Source: Gammaproteobacteria bacterium | Lineage (GTDB): Bacteria; Pseudomonadota; Gammaproteobacteria; Thiomicrospirales; Thiomicrospiraceae | Reading direction: 5' to 3' | NCBI GenBank assembly: GCA_014763665.1 | Contig: JACXUY010000002.1 | Coordinates: 1 to 64,000, forward strand | Length of the DNA stretch: 64,000 nucleotides | Shown: one piece after another, positions 25,832 through 34,748 of the stretch | How positions within the stretch are numbered: position 1 is the first letter of the stretch | How the letters are laid out: every line of letters starts with the position of its first letter | Made by a program: the position numbers and the translations under genes | The notes under the pieces: model-generated | Database searches by the model: none | Told to the model about the DNA's origin: nothing | What the model saw: the letters and a program-made list of their open reading frames with translations, nothing else

Positions 25832-26195
25832 TTTATTCTCTAAACTTCAGCTTAGCTTCCACAGCCCTTTACAGATTACTTCTCAAAAGACATCCATTCC
25901 AGATAGTTTTCCGTACAACAGCTAAATAAACACTCGCCAAAGTATCTTTGCAAAGATAAAGATGCGCTTCGCTCCTCATTCAAACTTCCCACTCTCTTTT
26001 TTAGGTTGGTTGCAGGACATTGAATCAAGCGGTTACCTGTTACTAAAATGCAGTCCTTTCCTCACGAATCCATCCCTTTTGTATTTTTTAAAGATTACCT
26101 TAGTTAAAATCTAAAAAGAACATTCGTTCTATCTGTTATTTTTTCATCGCTCATGTTAACCTAAGCACACTCATTAATAAGGATGGCGATTGGTC
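25832..26195. other. Intergenic region before nadK
   Basis: No credible ORF. It holds a perfect 16-bp palindrome TATCTTTG-CAAAGATA at 25943-25958 and, just after it, a short segment (GCGCTTCGCTCCTCATTC, 25973-25990, then AAACTTCC) resembling the half-repeats at 44479 and 60640. The 3' half is AT-rich and should hold the nadK promoter, which I could not place with confidence. Confidence 0.5.
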
Positions 26196-27074
26196 ATGCA
26201 TTTTGCCCGTATTGGTATTATTGCAAAACGAAATTCTGCTGCGGCATGGCAGATGGTCGGCGTATTAACGCAATTGCTGCGTAAGCAAGGATGTAGCGTT
26301 CAATTAGACGAAGATAGCGCAACCAGTAATCCCGCTATGGACGATCAGCCTTCTAGCCTACCGCGTCACTTGTTAGCGCAAGCCGTTGATTTGGTGATTG
26401 TGGTGGGTGGTGATGGCACTTTCCTCGAAACCGCACGCAATATCGTCAACTGGCAGCGCCCTATTTTGGGCATCAACCTCGGACGCTTAGGCTTCTTAAC
26501 CGACATTCCCGCTGCGCAAATGGAAGAGATGGTCGTGTCGGTACTGGCTGGGCAATTTGAAATCGAACAACGTTTGATGCTGCGTGTACGCATAGAACGC
26601 GATGGCGAAACACTTTACGATCAACTGGCCCTAAATGATGTGGTACTGCACAAAGTGCATATGGAGCACATGATTGAGTTTGAAGTGATGATTGATAACC
26701 GCTTTGTACAGTCACAACGCTCAGATGGCTTGATTATTGCCACACCGACTGGTTCAACAGCCTATGCCTTATCTGCCGGTGGTCCTATTTTGCAACCATC
26801 ACTGGAAGCCTTAACGCTAGTATCGATTAATCCTCATTCGATGAGCAACCGTCCTATTGTGGTGGCCAGTACCAGTCGCATCGAAATTCATTCTGGCGAT
26901 CAACGCAAAGAACCGGCACAAATCACCTGCGATGGTCATGTTAAATTCGATTTAATGGCTTCTGATCGCATTTTCATTGAGCGGCATAGCCACGTCGTTT
27001 CGATGGTTCATCCTCGTCCACACGATCATTTCTTAATGCTGCGCCAAAAATTACATTGGGGAGAAAAGTTATAA
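26196..27074 (+). CDS. nadK: NAD kinase
   Basis: Phosphorylates NAD to NADP. The protein (292 residues) has the GGDGTFLETAR motif with the catalytic Asp, LGRLGFL, and DGLIIATPTGSTAYALSAGGPI typical of bacterial PpnK. The ATG at 26196 starts MHFARIGIIAK; the longer frame would need a TTG two codons earlier. The AAGGA about 13 bases upstream is slightly distant. nadK followed by recN on the same strand is conserved in gammaproteobacteria, but a repeat copy separates the two here. Confidence 0.96.
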   Translation: MHFARIGIIAKRNSAAAWQMVGVLTQLLRKQGCSVQLDEDSATSNPAMDDQPSSLPRHLLAQAVDLVIVVGGDGTFLETARNIVNWQRPILGINLGRLGFLTDIPAAQMEEMVVSVLAGQFEIEQRLMLRVRIERDGETLYDQLALNDVVLHKVHMEHMIEFEVMIDNRFVQSQRSDGLIIATPTGSTAYALSAGGPILQPSLEALTLVSINPHSMSNRPIVVASTSRIEIHSGDQRKEPAQITCDGHVKFDLMASDRIFIERHSHVVSMVHPRPHDHFLMLRQKLHWGEKL

Positions 27075-27080
27075 CATGGA

Positions 27081-27223
27081 ATCCTCCAAAAACTCCACTT
27101 CATGACATATTTAGAGATCTGAATTTGTTTAACTTCTGGTGGAAGGGATTCAATTAATAGGTTAGATGCAATGAGTTTGCATCCTTTCCCCCAGTCCCCC
27201 ATCCCATTAGGGTTTTAGAGGTC
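27081..27223. repeat. Dispersed intergenic repeat, family 1, copy B
   Basis: The clearest copy. The core runs from CTTCTGGTGGAAGGG through TGCATCCTTTCCCCCAGTCC to CCCATCCCATTAGGG and ends TTTTAGAGGTC. It ends six bases before the recN start codon, so its terminal GAGGT serves as the recN Shine-Dalgarno. Confidence 0.75.
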
Positions 27224-27228
27224 TTCGC

Positions 27229-28908
27229 ATGTTATTATCACTCCACATTCGTAATTTTGTTTTGGTTAATGAAGCACTGCTGAACGTTGAGGCAGGGTTA
27301 ACGGTTTTAACAGGTGAAACGGGAGCAGGTAAATCTTTACTGCTTGATGCACTCGGTGCTGTGCTAGGCGATAAAGCACAACCTTTCTGGGTGCGTCCGG
27401 GTTGTGATAAAGCCGAGGTCAGTGCCGAATTTAATGTGTCGGTATTACCCAGCGCACAACGCTGGTTGGCAGAACAAGAATTAACCGATGAGGAGCAGTG
27501 CTTACTCAGACGCGTCATTAATCGTGATGGACGCAGCAAAGCCTACATTAATGGCACTAGCGTGACGCTTGGTCAATTGCGTCAGCTGGCAGAAATGCTG
27601 ATCGAGCTACACAGTCAACACGAACATCATGCCTTGCTCACAGCACAGCGTCAGCTGGCGCTCATTGATACCTGGAGTCAAAACCATGCCCTGCGCAAAC
27701 AAGTGAAACAGGCATGGCAAGCTTGGCATGAGCTTTATCAACAGCAACAACAGCTACTGACCAGCGAACAACAACGCCAAGAGCGCCTAACGCTGTTGCG
27801 TTTTCAAGCCGATGAACTGAAAGACATGAATCTTGAGGAAGGTGACTACGAAATCCTCAGCAGTGAACATTCTCGGCTTGCCCATGCTGCCGACATTACG
27901 CAACACTTGCAGCAAACCTTGTCACTATTCGAACACGACCGACAAGGCATTCTGGGGCAACTCAATCAAGGGCTGCGCTTACTCGAAAGCATCCAAGCGC
28001 ATGATGCCAGTTTGACCCCCTTAATTGAACAATTTCAAGCCAGTGTGGTGGAGCTAAGTGACATTCAAGACCAATTGCATCACCGCGCACGACATACTTT
28101 AGTCGATGACCATCGATTAACCGAATTAGAGAGTCAACTCTCAGAATTACACCGCCTAAGCAAAAAATATTTTGTCGCTGCTGATGAGTTATGGCGTAAA
28201 AAAGCCGACATCATGCGTGAACTGGAACAGCTCACGGCTCAAGATGCCAACAGAGACTCCTTAGCAGAAGCCTGCGATCAAGCCTTAACCCACTATCAGC
28301 AGTTAGCACAACAACTCAGCGAACAGCGCCAAGCAGCCGCACCGCAATTGGCCAATCTGGTCATGCAAGAACTGTACCAATTGGGCATGACACACAGTCG
28401 TTTAGAATGGCGCTTTAATGCGCTAACACAACCTCATCGTCATGGGCTAGATCAGTGCGAAATTGTCTTCTCGGCCAATCCAGGACAAACGCTCTATCCG
28501 ATGAGCAAAGTAGCTTCCGGTGGTGAACTGGCACGCATTAGTTTAGCGATTGAGGTCTGTGTTGCCGAACAAATTGCCTTGCCGACGTTGATTTTCGATG
28601 AAGTCGATGTCGGTGTCGGTGGTGGTATTGCCGATAGCATTGGTCAAAAACTGGCGAAAATTGCCCAACACAAACAGGTTCTCTGTATCACCCATCAAGC
28701 GCAAGTCGCGGCTTGGGGTGATCAGCATTGGCATATTGCCAAACAAACCGACGGTGAACAAACACTGACACAAGTGAAAACACTGGACTCAGCGCAACGC
28801 GTCAAGGAGTTATCTCGTATGGTGGGCACGCAAGAGGCTAGTCAAGAAACCCTAGCTCATGCCGAGCAAATGCTCGCCAGAACAGCGCGAAAAAAACTAT
28901 TCGCATAA
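27229..28908 (+). CDS. recN: DNA repair protein RecN
   Basis: SMC-like ATPase that acts early in double-strand break repair. The 559-residue protein has Walker A GETGAGKSLLLDAL at residues 26-39, two long Gln/Leu-rich coiled-coil arms (about 150-370), the ABC signature VASGGELARISLA and Walker B LPTLIFDEVDVGVGGG near the end. The ATG at 27229 is preceded by GAGGT, contributed by the flanking repeat. I see no CTGT-N8-ACAG LexA box upstream, although recN is usually a strongly SOS-induced gene. It is bracketed by two copies of repeat family 1. Confidence 0.96.
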   Translation: MLLSLHIRNFVLVNEALLNVEAGLTVLTGETGAGKSLLLDALGAVLGDKAQPFWVRPGCDKAEVSAEFNVSVLPSAQRWLAEQELTDEEQCLLRRVINRDGRSKAYINGTSVTLGQLRQLAEMLIELHSQHEHHALLTAQRQLALIDTWSQNHALRKQVKQAWQAWHELYQQQQQLLTSEQQRQERLTLLRFQADELKDMNLEEGDYEILSSEHSRLAHAADITQHLQQTLSLFEHDRQGILGQLNQGLRLLESIQAHDASLTPLIEQFQASVVELSDIQDQLHHRARHTLVDDHRLTELESQLSELHRLSKKYFVAADELWRKKADIMRELEQLTAQDANRDSLAEACDQALTHYQQLAQQLSEQRQAAAPQLANLVMQELYQLGMTHSRLEWRFNALTQPHRHGLDQCEIVFSANPGQTLYPMSKVASGGELARISLAIEVCVAEQIALPTLIFDEVDVGVGGGIADSIGQKLAKIAQHKQVLCITHQAQVAAWGDQHWHIAKQTDGEQTLTQVKTLDSAQRVKELSRMVGTQEASQETLAHAEQMLARTARKKLFA

Positions 28909-28925
28909 TCTAGAGTGCATCTAGG

Positions 28926-29043
28926 AACATCTGAAAAATACAAAAGGATGGTGGTGTGGAGGAAGGGCTTCACCAAAATAACCTGTAACGGGTTGATTTA
29001 TGCCCTCCCCCAGAACACCCAACCCTATAGGTTTATAGAGGTC
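28926..29043. repeat. Dispersed intergenic repeat, family 1, copy C
   Basis: Begins ACATCTGAAAAATAC, has the G-rich block GGATGGTGGTGTGGAGGAAGG, a centre with ACCTGTAACGGGTT, the C-rich block CCCTCCCCCAGAACACCC and ends GGTTTATAGAGGTCAC. It follows the recN stop after 17 bases. Confidence 0.7.
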
Positions 29044-29194
29044 ACATGAAATTAAGCATTAACCAAGGCACAGCAAAGCTGAGTAAGCCAAGCACCAATA
29101 TGAAGGCGAGTAACCAGCGAAGGATCTTTAGGGCTGGCACCGCCAGCCAAGCCACTAATAGCCCTAAGCATAGAATTGCCAATACTTCAATCAT
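29042..29194 (-). CDS. Small hydrophobic membrane protein (50 aa), translationally coupled to cysQ
   Basis: A 50-codon ORF, MIEVLAILCLGLLVAWLAV..., with two hydrophobic segments (residues 3-20 and 26-48) separated by a short basic turn (LKILR). I do not recognise a family. Its ATG overlaps the cysQ stop as ATGA, a four-base overlap identical in kind to that between nudE and cysQ, and AGG lies nine bases upstream. These features make it very likely a real gene in the nudE-cysQ operon. It would be missed by length cut-offs. Its end touches repeat copy C. Confidence 0.65.
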   Translation of the reverse strand: MIEVLAILCLGLLVAWLAVPALKILRWLLAFILVLGLLSFAVPWLMLNFM

Positions 29195-30003
29195 AATGAC
29201 CTAATGACCGATAAAGGCCAGTCATAAGCTGGATCACCCACGGCAATAAAAGGCGGATTTTCCAGCGTATCACGCGCGTTGTAAGAAAGCGCTTGCCCAT
29301 CTAAACCGCACAATAATCCGCCCGCTTCCGACAAAATCACTTGCGCTGCGGCTGTATCCCACTCACTGGTTAAGCCAAATCGGGGATAGACATCCGCCAT
29401 GCCCTCCGCAATGCGACAAATTTTGAGTGAACTACCCAACTCCATTAATTGGTAATCTGGCAAGTGGGCTAAGAAGGTTCGTGTTTTTTCACCAGGTCTT
29501 GTGGCAGAAAAACCAGTCAACACGCGCATGGGATGCGCAATGGGTGCCACCTGAATCGGTTGACGTTGCCCAGATTGCCAACGCCAAGCACCCTGCCCCA
29601 AAACCGCGCTGTAACCAACGGATTCTACAGGCGAATAAACCACGCCCAGCACCGGTTGATGATCCACAATCAAGGCAATATTGACCGAAAACCCCGCATC
29701 ACCACGAATGAATTGCCGCGTACCATCCAAAGGATCAACCAGCCATAAGCGCCTGAACTGCAAACGCTCAGATGCTGGCAGTTGTTGCTCCATTTCTTCA
29801 CTTAACACCAGAATATCGGGTGTTAATTCAGCCAAGGCTTGCTGAATCAAGGCATCAGCAGCTTTATCTGCTTGCGTTACCGGAGAACCGTCGGCTTTGG
29901 CATCAAAGTGAACGGCTGCACTAAAGTAAGGCATGATGACTTCACCCGCTCGCACAGCAATTTGCTCCACTGCCGATAACAATGCCATGCTATGCAAGGT
30001 CAT
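29191..30003 (-). CDS. cysQ: 3'(2'),5'-bisphosphate nucleotidase
   Basis: CysQ hydrolyses adenosine 3',5'-bisphosphate (PAP), a by-product of sulfate assimilation, at the cytoplasmic membrane side. The protein has the inositol-phosphatase family motifs: VLSEE for the first metal ligand Glu, WLVDPLDGTRQFI for the metal site and WDTAAAQVILSEAGG near the end. The start at 30003 overlaps the nudE stop as ATGA; an upstream in-frame start at 30042 would lie inside nudE. The chain nudE-cysQ-small ORF is coupled by overlaps. Confidence 0.95.
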   Translation of the reverse strand: MTLHSMALLSAVEQIAVRAGEVIMPYFSAAVHFDAKADGSPVTQADKAADALIQQALAELTPDILVLSEEMEQQLPASERLQFRRLWLVDPLDGTRQFIRGDAGFSVNIALIVDHQPVLGVVYSPVESVGYSAVLGQGAWRWQSGQRQPIQVAPIAHPMRVLTGFSATRPGEKTRTFLAHLPDYQLMELGSSLKICRIAEGMADVYPRFGLTSEWDTAAAQVILSEAGGLLCGLDGQALSYNARDTLENPPFIAVGDPAYDWPLSVIRSL

Positions 30004-30557
30004 GTTGCTGACCGACTCGCCAAATGGCGTTTTACTAACCATAGGGCAGCAATAGAACGCGCTTCAGTGAAATCATCGCGCATCATCAAGGCATCAAGAT
30101 CATCCCAACGCCATGGCACCACATCCAAAGGTTCAGGCTCATCGCCTTCTGCCTTGGCAGGATACAAAGACTCGGCCAACACCACATGAATATTGTGCGT
30201 CATGTAAGCAGGCGATAAAGTCAAAGGTACATGCAAACAAGTCAGCTGTCGCGCACCATAACCCACCTCCTCCATGCCCTCACGCAATGCGGCTTGTTCA
30301 GGCGTTTCTCCTGCATCGATTTTCCCTTTCGGAAAACCCAACTCATAACGCCCCGTGCCTGCCGCCCACTCTCGAATCAACAAAAAAGTCTCATCGTCTA
30401 ACAAAGGCACCACCAACACGGCTCCTAAGCCTTTAGCCACCAGACGCTCATAAGTGCGTTCTGCGCCATTGGCAAAACGCAACTCCTGTGACTCAATCTG
30501 AAAATTTCGTGTCTGCGCCAACACCTGAGTAGCGAGAATGCTCGGTGGTGTTTTCAT
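30000..30557 (-). CDS. nudE: ADP compounds hydrolase (Nudix)
   Basis: NudE hydrolyses ADP-ribose, Ap3A and NADH-type ADP compounds. The 185-residue protein carries the Nudix box in GFPKGKIDAGETPEQAALRE...EEVGY (residues about 86-109) and the NudE-like N-terminus with LRFANGAERTYERL. It follows the YqhA-family gene by three bases and overlaps cysQ by four. nudE-cysQ pairing is common in gammaproteobacteria. Confidence 0.94.
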   Translation of the reverse strand: MKTPPSILATQVLAQTRNFQIESQELRFANGAERTYERLVAKGLGAVLVVPLLDDETFLLIREWAAGTGRYELGFPKGKIDAGETPEQAALREGMEEVGYGARQLTCLHVPLTLSPAYMTHNIHVVLAESLYPAKAEGDEPEPLDVVPWRWDDLDALMMRDDFTEARSIAALWLVKRHLASRSAT

Positions 30558-30560
30558 ACA

Positions 30561-31166
30561 TCAATGCTGATCTGGCTGATTATGGGAAAGAATCAGATGG
30601 CTATTGCCATGCTCGCCATGTTGCGCCTCATGCCCAGCATCATGACCGTGACCCTTGTGCAACAAATACAAAGCTAAAGAAATCAAGGCAGTACCTATGG
30701 CAAAATACACCAAATCCATCACATCTTGCGGCTTAAAGTGAATGGCATGCTCGAAAAAAATCACCACCAAAATCATTAAAATCACACTCGCCAAACGACT
30801 TTTTAAATCATCCAGCGAATCAATCACCAACAAACGACTAGAGCGATCACCTTTGGCACAATCGATATCGGAAATAAACAGTTCATAAATACCGAAGGCA
30901 AAAATCAACATCACAATCGCCAATAAAAAGCCATCGACCGAACCCACAATGTGCGCCACGGTATCGGCACGCAAATCAGCCCTTGCCGCGTCATCTAATG
31001 AGGCGTAATGCACCAAATGATCTAGCGTGAAATACACATCGACCATGGTGATGTAAAACAAACCAATCGCCGTCAGCATTGAACACACAACAGCAACATA
31101 CACAAACAAACGACTGCGCCACAAAGTGGCTTCAAAAACACGCTCAAATAAAGATGGATTATGCAT
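30561..31166 (-). CDS. YqhA / UPF0114-family membrane protein with His-rich tail
   Basis: A 201-residue inner-membrane protein with four hydrophobic helices (about 17-42, 70-95, 125-145, 150-170) and the family sequences FGIYELFISDID and DDLKSRLASVILMILVVIFFE. The family's function is not known to me. Odd here is a C-terminal tail of about 30 residues rich in His (HKGHGHDAGHEAQHGEH), which could bind metal ions; this is inference. It starts immediately after the hslV stop and runs into nudE. Confidence 0.85.
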   Translation of the reverse strand: MHNPSLFERVFEATLWRSRLFVYVAVVCSMLTAIGLFYITMVDVYFTLDHLVHYASLDDAARADLRADTVAHIVGSVDGFLLAIVMLIFAFGIYELFISDIDCAKGDRSSRLLVIDSLDDLKSRLASVILMILVVIFFEHAIHFKPQDVMDLVYFAIGTALISLALYLLHKGHGHDAGHEAQHGEHGNSHLILSHNQPDQH

Positions 31167-31721
31167 TTATGAATTCTCCTCAACCATGGTTTCTAAGGTT
31201 AGGTGATGATTGGTGTAAATGCAAATATCACCCGCAATTTTCAAACTTTTTTCGACAATTTCGGCCGCCGTTAAGTCGGTGTTTTCCCACAAAGCGGTTG
31301 CGGCTGAAGTGGCGTAACTGCCACCACTACCAATCGCCACTAAGGATTTTTCTGGCTCAATGACATCGCCATTACCCGAAATCACCAACATACCAGTTAA
31401 ATCAGCCACAATGAGCATGGCTTCCAAACGACGCAAAGCACGGTCGGTACGCCAATCTTTCGCCATTTCGACGGCTGCACGCAATAACTGACCAGAATGC
31501 GCTTGTAATTTGGCTTCAAAACGCTCGAATAAAGTGAACGCATCCGCCGTGGCGCCTGCAAAGCCTGCTAACACCTTACCTTGATTTAATCGTCGCACTT
31601 TACGTGCATTGCCTTTCATCACCACATGCCCTAGGGTAACTTGACCGTCACCCCCCATCGCCAGCATATTGCCTTTGCGTACACACAAAATCGTGGTTGA
31701 ATGCATTTCAATACTACTCAT
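31167..31721 (-). CDS. hslV: ATP-dependent protease subunit HslV (ClpQ)
   Basis: HslV is the proteasome-like threonine protease of the HslUV complex. The Thr-Thr catalytic motif is in [12 protein letters not shown]; as in many HslV proteins a short leader must be removed to expose the first Thr. The core [22 protein letters not shown] and [11 protein letters not shown] motifs are intact. Starts at 31721 or 31706 are both possible; GAGGAAAC lies upstream of the former. Unusually it is not next to hslU: hslU is 1.5 kb away on the opposite strand, with DUF484 and dapF genes between. Confidence 0.95.
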   Translation of the reverse strand: MSSIEMHSTTILCVRKGNMLAMGGDGQVTLGHVVMKGNARKVRRLNQGKVLAGFAGATADAFTLFERFEAKLQAHSGQLLRAAVEMAKDWRTDRALRRLEAMLIVADLTGMLVISGNGDVIEPEKSLVAIGSGGSYATSAATALWENTDLTAAEIVEKSLKIAGDICIYTNHHLTLETMVEENS

Positions 31722-31736
31722 TCAAACGGTTTCCTC

Positions 31737-32321
31737 TTAATCAATTAGCGGCTGTTTCAGCGCACCTAAACGCGCCAGCCAAATCCCCATCACATCCACA
31801 AACTGCTGTAAAAACAAGGTGTCAGCCGCTTCATTAAACAAACTGTCTCCCCGTCCCAGAACCAGCACTCCGTAAGCTTGTCCGAAAGCACTCAGGCGAA
31901 ACGCACAGCCAGATAAGACACCGGTTGCCCCCCAGACTTCGGTCGGAAAAGCCGACACAGCACCAAACGCCAGCGCATTGCGTTGCATGTGTGCCAAAAA
32001 ATACCCCATAGCTTCCGTCGGCACGGCTTTAGCCAACGAAGCATTCAGCTGTCCCCAAAGTTGCACGTCGCGCAATTCAAAACGCTGCTTTAAGCCTTGT
32101 TGAATCAGTGAAATCGCCTGCTCTAGCGTTTGGGCTTGCATCACTTCTAGCGTCAAATCGTGCAAATTCAGTTGTAACCGCGCATTATCTTCAATGGCTT
32201 CCATCATTTCCGACAAGGAAGCTTCGAGCTGGGCCTGACGCTGTTGCGTCAATTGCAACTGCTTATCGACAAATGAAACCACTTTTGCCGAACTTAGCTG
32301 AGTTGATGCTGATTCACTCAT
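31737..32321 (-). CDS. DUF484 (GAF-like) protein
   Basis: A 194-residue protein of the DUF484 family, recognised by its position after dapF and by features such as an N-terminal coiled coil (residues 15-55, Gln/Leu-rich) and a C-terminal GAF-like fold with LVLGRGDSLFN. Function unknown; in Pseudomonas and Escherichia it sits between dapF and xerC. Here no xerC follows; hslV does. Its ATG overlaps the dapF stop as ATGA. Confidence 0.85.
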   Translation of the reverse strand: MSESASTQLSSAKVVSFVDKQLQLTQQRQAQLEASLSEMMEAIEDNARLQLNLHDLTLEVMQAQTLEQAISLIQQGLKQRFELRDVQLWGQLNASLAKAVPTEAMGYFLAHMQRNALAFGAVSAFPTEVWGATGVLSGCAFRLSAFGQAYGVLVLGRGDSLFNEAADTLFLQQFVDVMGIWLARLGALKQPLID

Positions 32322-33151
32322 GCGTTAATCACCCCTTGGAATACCGTTTCAGCCGGTCCAGTCATCCACAGGGGTTCACTTTCATCACCCGACCAACGAA
32401 TCGTCAAATCACCACCCAACAAGCTGACCCTGACCTGCTCGTCAACCAAATCTGCAGAACGTAATGCTGCCATCGCTGCCGATGCACCCGTGCCACAAGC
32501 CTGAGTTTCACCTGAACCCCGCTCGTAAACACGCAAACGCACTTGCTCACGACTGACAATCTGCACAAAACCGACATTGACACTTTCGGGGAAGATATCT
32601 GCCCTGGCTTGCAAGGCTGCGCCAATACTAACCACATCCGCTTCATCAATGTTGTCTACTTCAATAACCGCATGCGGATTACCCATGGACACTGCATAAA
32701 AAGTCACCACGTCATCACCCAACGACAACAAATAATGGGGTGCACGAATGAGTGTTAGGGGAATATCTTGTGACTCAAAACGCGGAGCGCCCATATTGAC
32801 GCGCACACCATTGGCTTCATGATAGAGTTTGATGATGCCTGAAGCTGTTTCGACCACTAACTCGTCTTTATCCGACAAACCCTGTTCACGCACAAAGCGG
32901 GCAAAACAACGCGCTCCATTGCCACACTGAGCCACTTCAGAACCGTCAGCATTGAAAATCCGATAACGAAAGTCAACGCCTGCCTGCTGCGCACTTTCCA
33001 CCAACAACAGCTGGTCAAAGCCCACACCTGTGTGACGATTCGCCCAGCGACGAATCTGCTCTGACGACAGTTGAACGTCTTGATGAATGGCGTCAAACAC
33101 CATGAAATCATTGCCTAAGCCATGCATTTTGAAAAAAGTTAAACTGGTCAT
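32318..33151 (-). CDS. dapF: Diaminopimelate epimerase
   Basis: Interconverts LL- and meso-diaminopimelate for lysine and peptidoglycan synthesis. The two catalytic Cys are seen in QCGNGARCFARF and TQACGTGASAA. The ATG at 33151 gives MTSLTFFKMHGLGNDFM, matching the family N-terminus; a TTG seven codons earlier is unlikely. It is divergent from hslU with a spacer of about 95 bases. Confidence 0.96.
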   Translation of the reverse strand: MTSLTFFKMHGLGNDFMVFDAIHQDVQLSSEQIRRWANRHTGVGFDQLLLVESAQQAGVDFRYRIFNADGSEVAQCGNGARCFARFVREQGLSDKDELVVETASGIIKLYHEANGVRVNMGAPRFESQDIPLTLIRAPHYLLSLGDDVVTFYAVSMGNPHAVIEVDNIDEADVVSIGAALQARADIFPESVNVGFVQIVSREQVRLRVYERGSGETQACGTGASAAMAALRSADLVDEQVRVSLLGGDLTIRWSGDESEPLWMTGPAETVFQGVINA

Positions 33152-33246
33152 AACGCGCAGCCTGCATCCCAAATATTCACTGTAATTAGGCTTATTATAA
33201 CGTGCAATGTGTCACGACACTCAATTTTCAGCTACAATAAAAGACT

Positions 33247-34578
33247 ATGAAGACACTCAATACTCCTGCCCTTACTCCGCAACAGATCGTACAAGAACTG
33301 GATGCACATATTGTTGGTCAAGCCGCTGCTAAGCGTGCTGTGGCTATTGCGTTAAGAAACCGTTGGCGTCGCATGCAAGTCGGTGATGACTTGCGGACTG
33401 AAATTACGCCCAAAAACATTTTAATGATTGGTCCAACGGGTGTGGGTAAAACCGAAATCGCCCGTCGTTTGGCTCAGCTAGCCGATGCGCCCTTCCTTAA
33501 AATTGAAGCAACTAAATTCACCGAAGTGGGTTATGTCGGTCGTGATGTCGAGAGCATTATTAAAGACCTGATGGAAAACTCGGTGAAGATGTTGCGTGCT
33601 CGCGCCATTGAGCAGGCTCGACCTAAAGCGCAAGCCGCCGCTGAAGAACGCATTTTAGATGCCTTGTTGCCACCACCGCGTGATGCACAACCCGAACCCA
33701 GCAGCTTGGAAACACGCGAGAAATTCCGCCAACGACTACGCGACGGCAAGCTGGACAACACCGAAATTGACATTAACCTTTCTTCACCCAAACCGCAAAT
33801 GGAAATTTTAGGCCCTTCTGGCATGGAAGACTTTACCAGTCAAATCCAAGAAATGTTTGAAGGTATTGCTCGCGACAAAAAAACCAATCGTCGCATGACC
33901 GTCGCTAAAGCCTACAAAAAACTGTTAGACGAAGAAGCCTCACGTCTCATTAATGAAGAAGACACACGCCGTGTTGCGCTAGAAAAAGTAGAGCAACAGG
34001 GCATCGTTTTCATTGATGAAATCGACAAGGTCTGCGTACGCGAAGGCAGCCGTGGTGGTGAAGTTTCGCGAGAAGGTGTGCAACGTGACCTACTGCCGCT
34101 CATTGAAGGCACAACCGTATCAACCAAATACGGCATGGTCAAAACCGACCATATCCTCTTTATTTGTTCAGGCGCTTTCCACCTCACCAAACCATCCGAT
34201 TTGATCGCTGAACTTCAGGGTCGTCTACCCATTCGCGTCGAGCTTGCTTCGCTAACGGTAGAAGATTTTGTGCGTATTTTGACTCAGCCCAAAGCGGCAC
34301 TGACACGCCAAGCAGAGGCACTGCTTTCCACAGAAGGCATTCACATTCAGTTTACCGACTGTGGCGTTCGTGCCATTGCCGAATATGCGCATCAAGTGAA
34401 CGATCAGCTAGAAAATATTGGCGCACGTCGATTGCACACGGTCATGGAAAAAGTACTGGAAGAACTGTCTTTCCAAGCGGATAGTAGTGGCGAAAACATC
34501 AGTATTGACCGTGCTTATGTCGATAGTCGCTTAGGTGAGTTGGTAACCAAAACTGACTTAACACAGTACATTTTGTAA
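33247..34578 (+). CDS. hslU: ATP-dependent protease ATPase subunit HslU (ClpY)
   Basis: AAA+ unfoldase of the HslUV protease. The 443-residue protein has Walker [16 protein letters not shown] at about residue 62, the GYVGRDVE pore motif, Walker [12 protein letters not shown], the I-domain (about 110-240) and the C-terminal [13 protein letters not shown] tail that activates HslV. A TACAAT -10 at 33233-33238 lies so near the ATG that the leader would be only a few bases, and no Shine-Dalgarno is seen. No clear sigma-32 promoter is visible. Confidence 0.97.
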   Translation: MKTLNTPALTPQQIVQELDAHIVGQAAAKRAVAIALRNRWRRMQVGDDLRTEITPKNILMIGPTGVGKTEIARRLAQLADAPFLKIEATKFTEVGYVGRDVESIIKDLMENSVKMLRARAIEQARPKAQAAAEERILDALLPPPRDAQPEPSSLETREKFRQRLRDGKLDNTEIDINLSSPKPQMEILGPSGMEDFTSQIQEMFEGIARDKKTNRRMTVAKAYKKLLDEEASRLINEEDTRRVALEKVEQQGIVFIDEIDKVCVREGSRGGEVSREGVQRDLLPLIEGTTVSTKYGMVKTDHILFICSGAFHLTKPSDLIAELQGRLPIRVELASLTVEDFVRILTQPKAALTRQAEALLSTEGIHIQFTDCGVRAIAEYAHQVNDQLENIGARRLHTVMEKVLEELSFQADSSGENISIDRAYVDSRLGELVTKTDLTQYIL

Positions 34579-34585
34579 CGATAAA

Positions 34586-34742
34586 GATAACGCAAGATAG
34601 CTCTTCTGCCTCAACGAAATAAAAACCGTTATGAAGAGCTAAGATTGCAAGGCAACGAGACGCGCAAGAATGGGAGTGTATAAATAATACATGACCATTC
34701 TGAGCACCGAAGTAACAACGCAAGATAGCTCTGCAGTAGGTT
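34586..34742. repeat. Dispersed intergenic repeat, family 2, copy 2
   Basis: A 16-bp exact direct repeat, AACGCAAGATAGCTCT, occurs at 34589-34604 and 34717-34732. Between them is a hairpin: AGAATGG pairs with CCATTCT, with inner TGTAT/ATACA, within AAGAATGGGAGTGTATAAAT and the following ATACATGACCATTCTGAGC. AGAGCTA (34635-34641) is complementary to the TAGCTCT of the direct repeats. The unit ends GCAGTAGG, whose AGG is the nearest Shine-Dalgarno-like sequence to ubiE. Confidence 0.75.
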
Positions 34743-34748
34743 TGAAAC

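Noticed and set aside
33173-33246. Heat-shock (sigma-32) promoter for hslU
   Set aside because: No CTTGAAA or CCCCAT-like boxes at proper spacing; only a weak TACAAT is seen.
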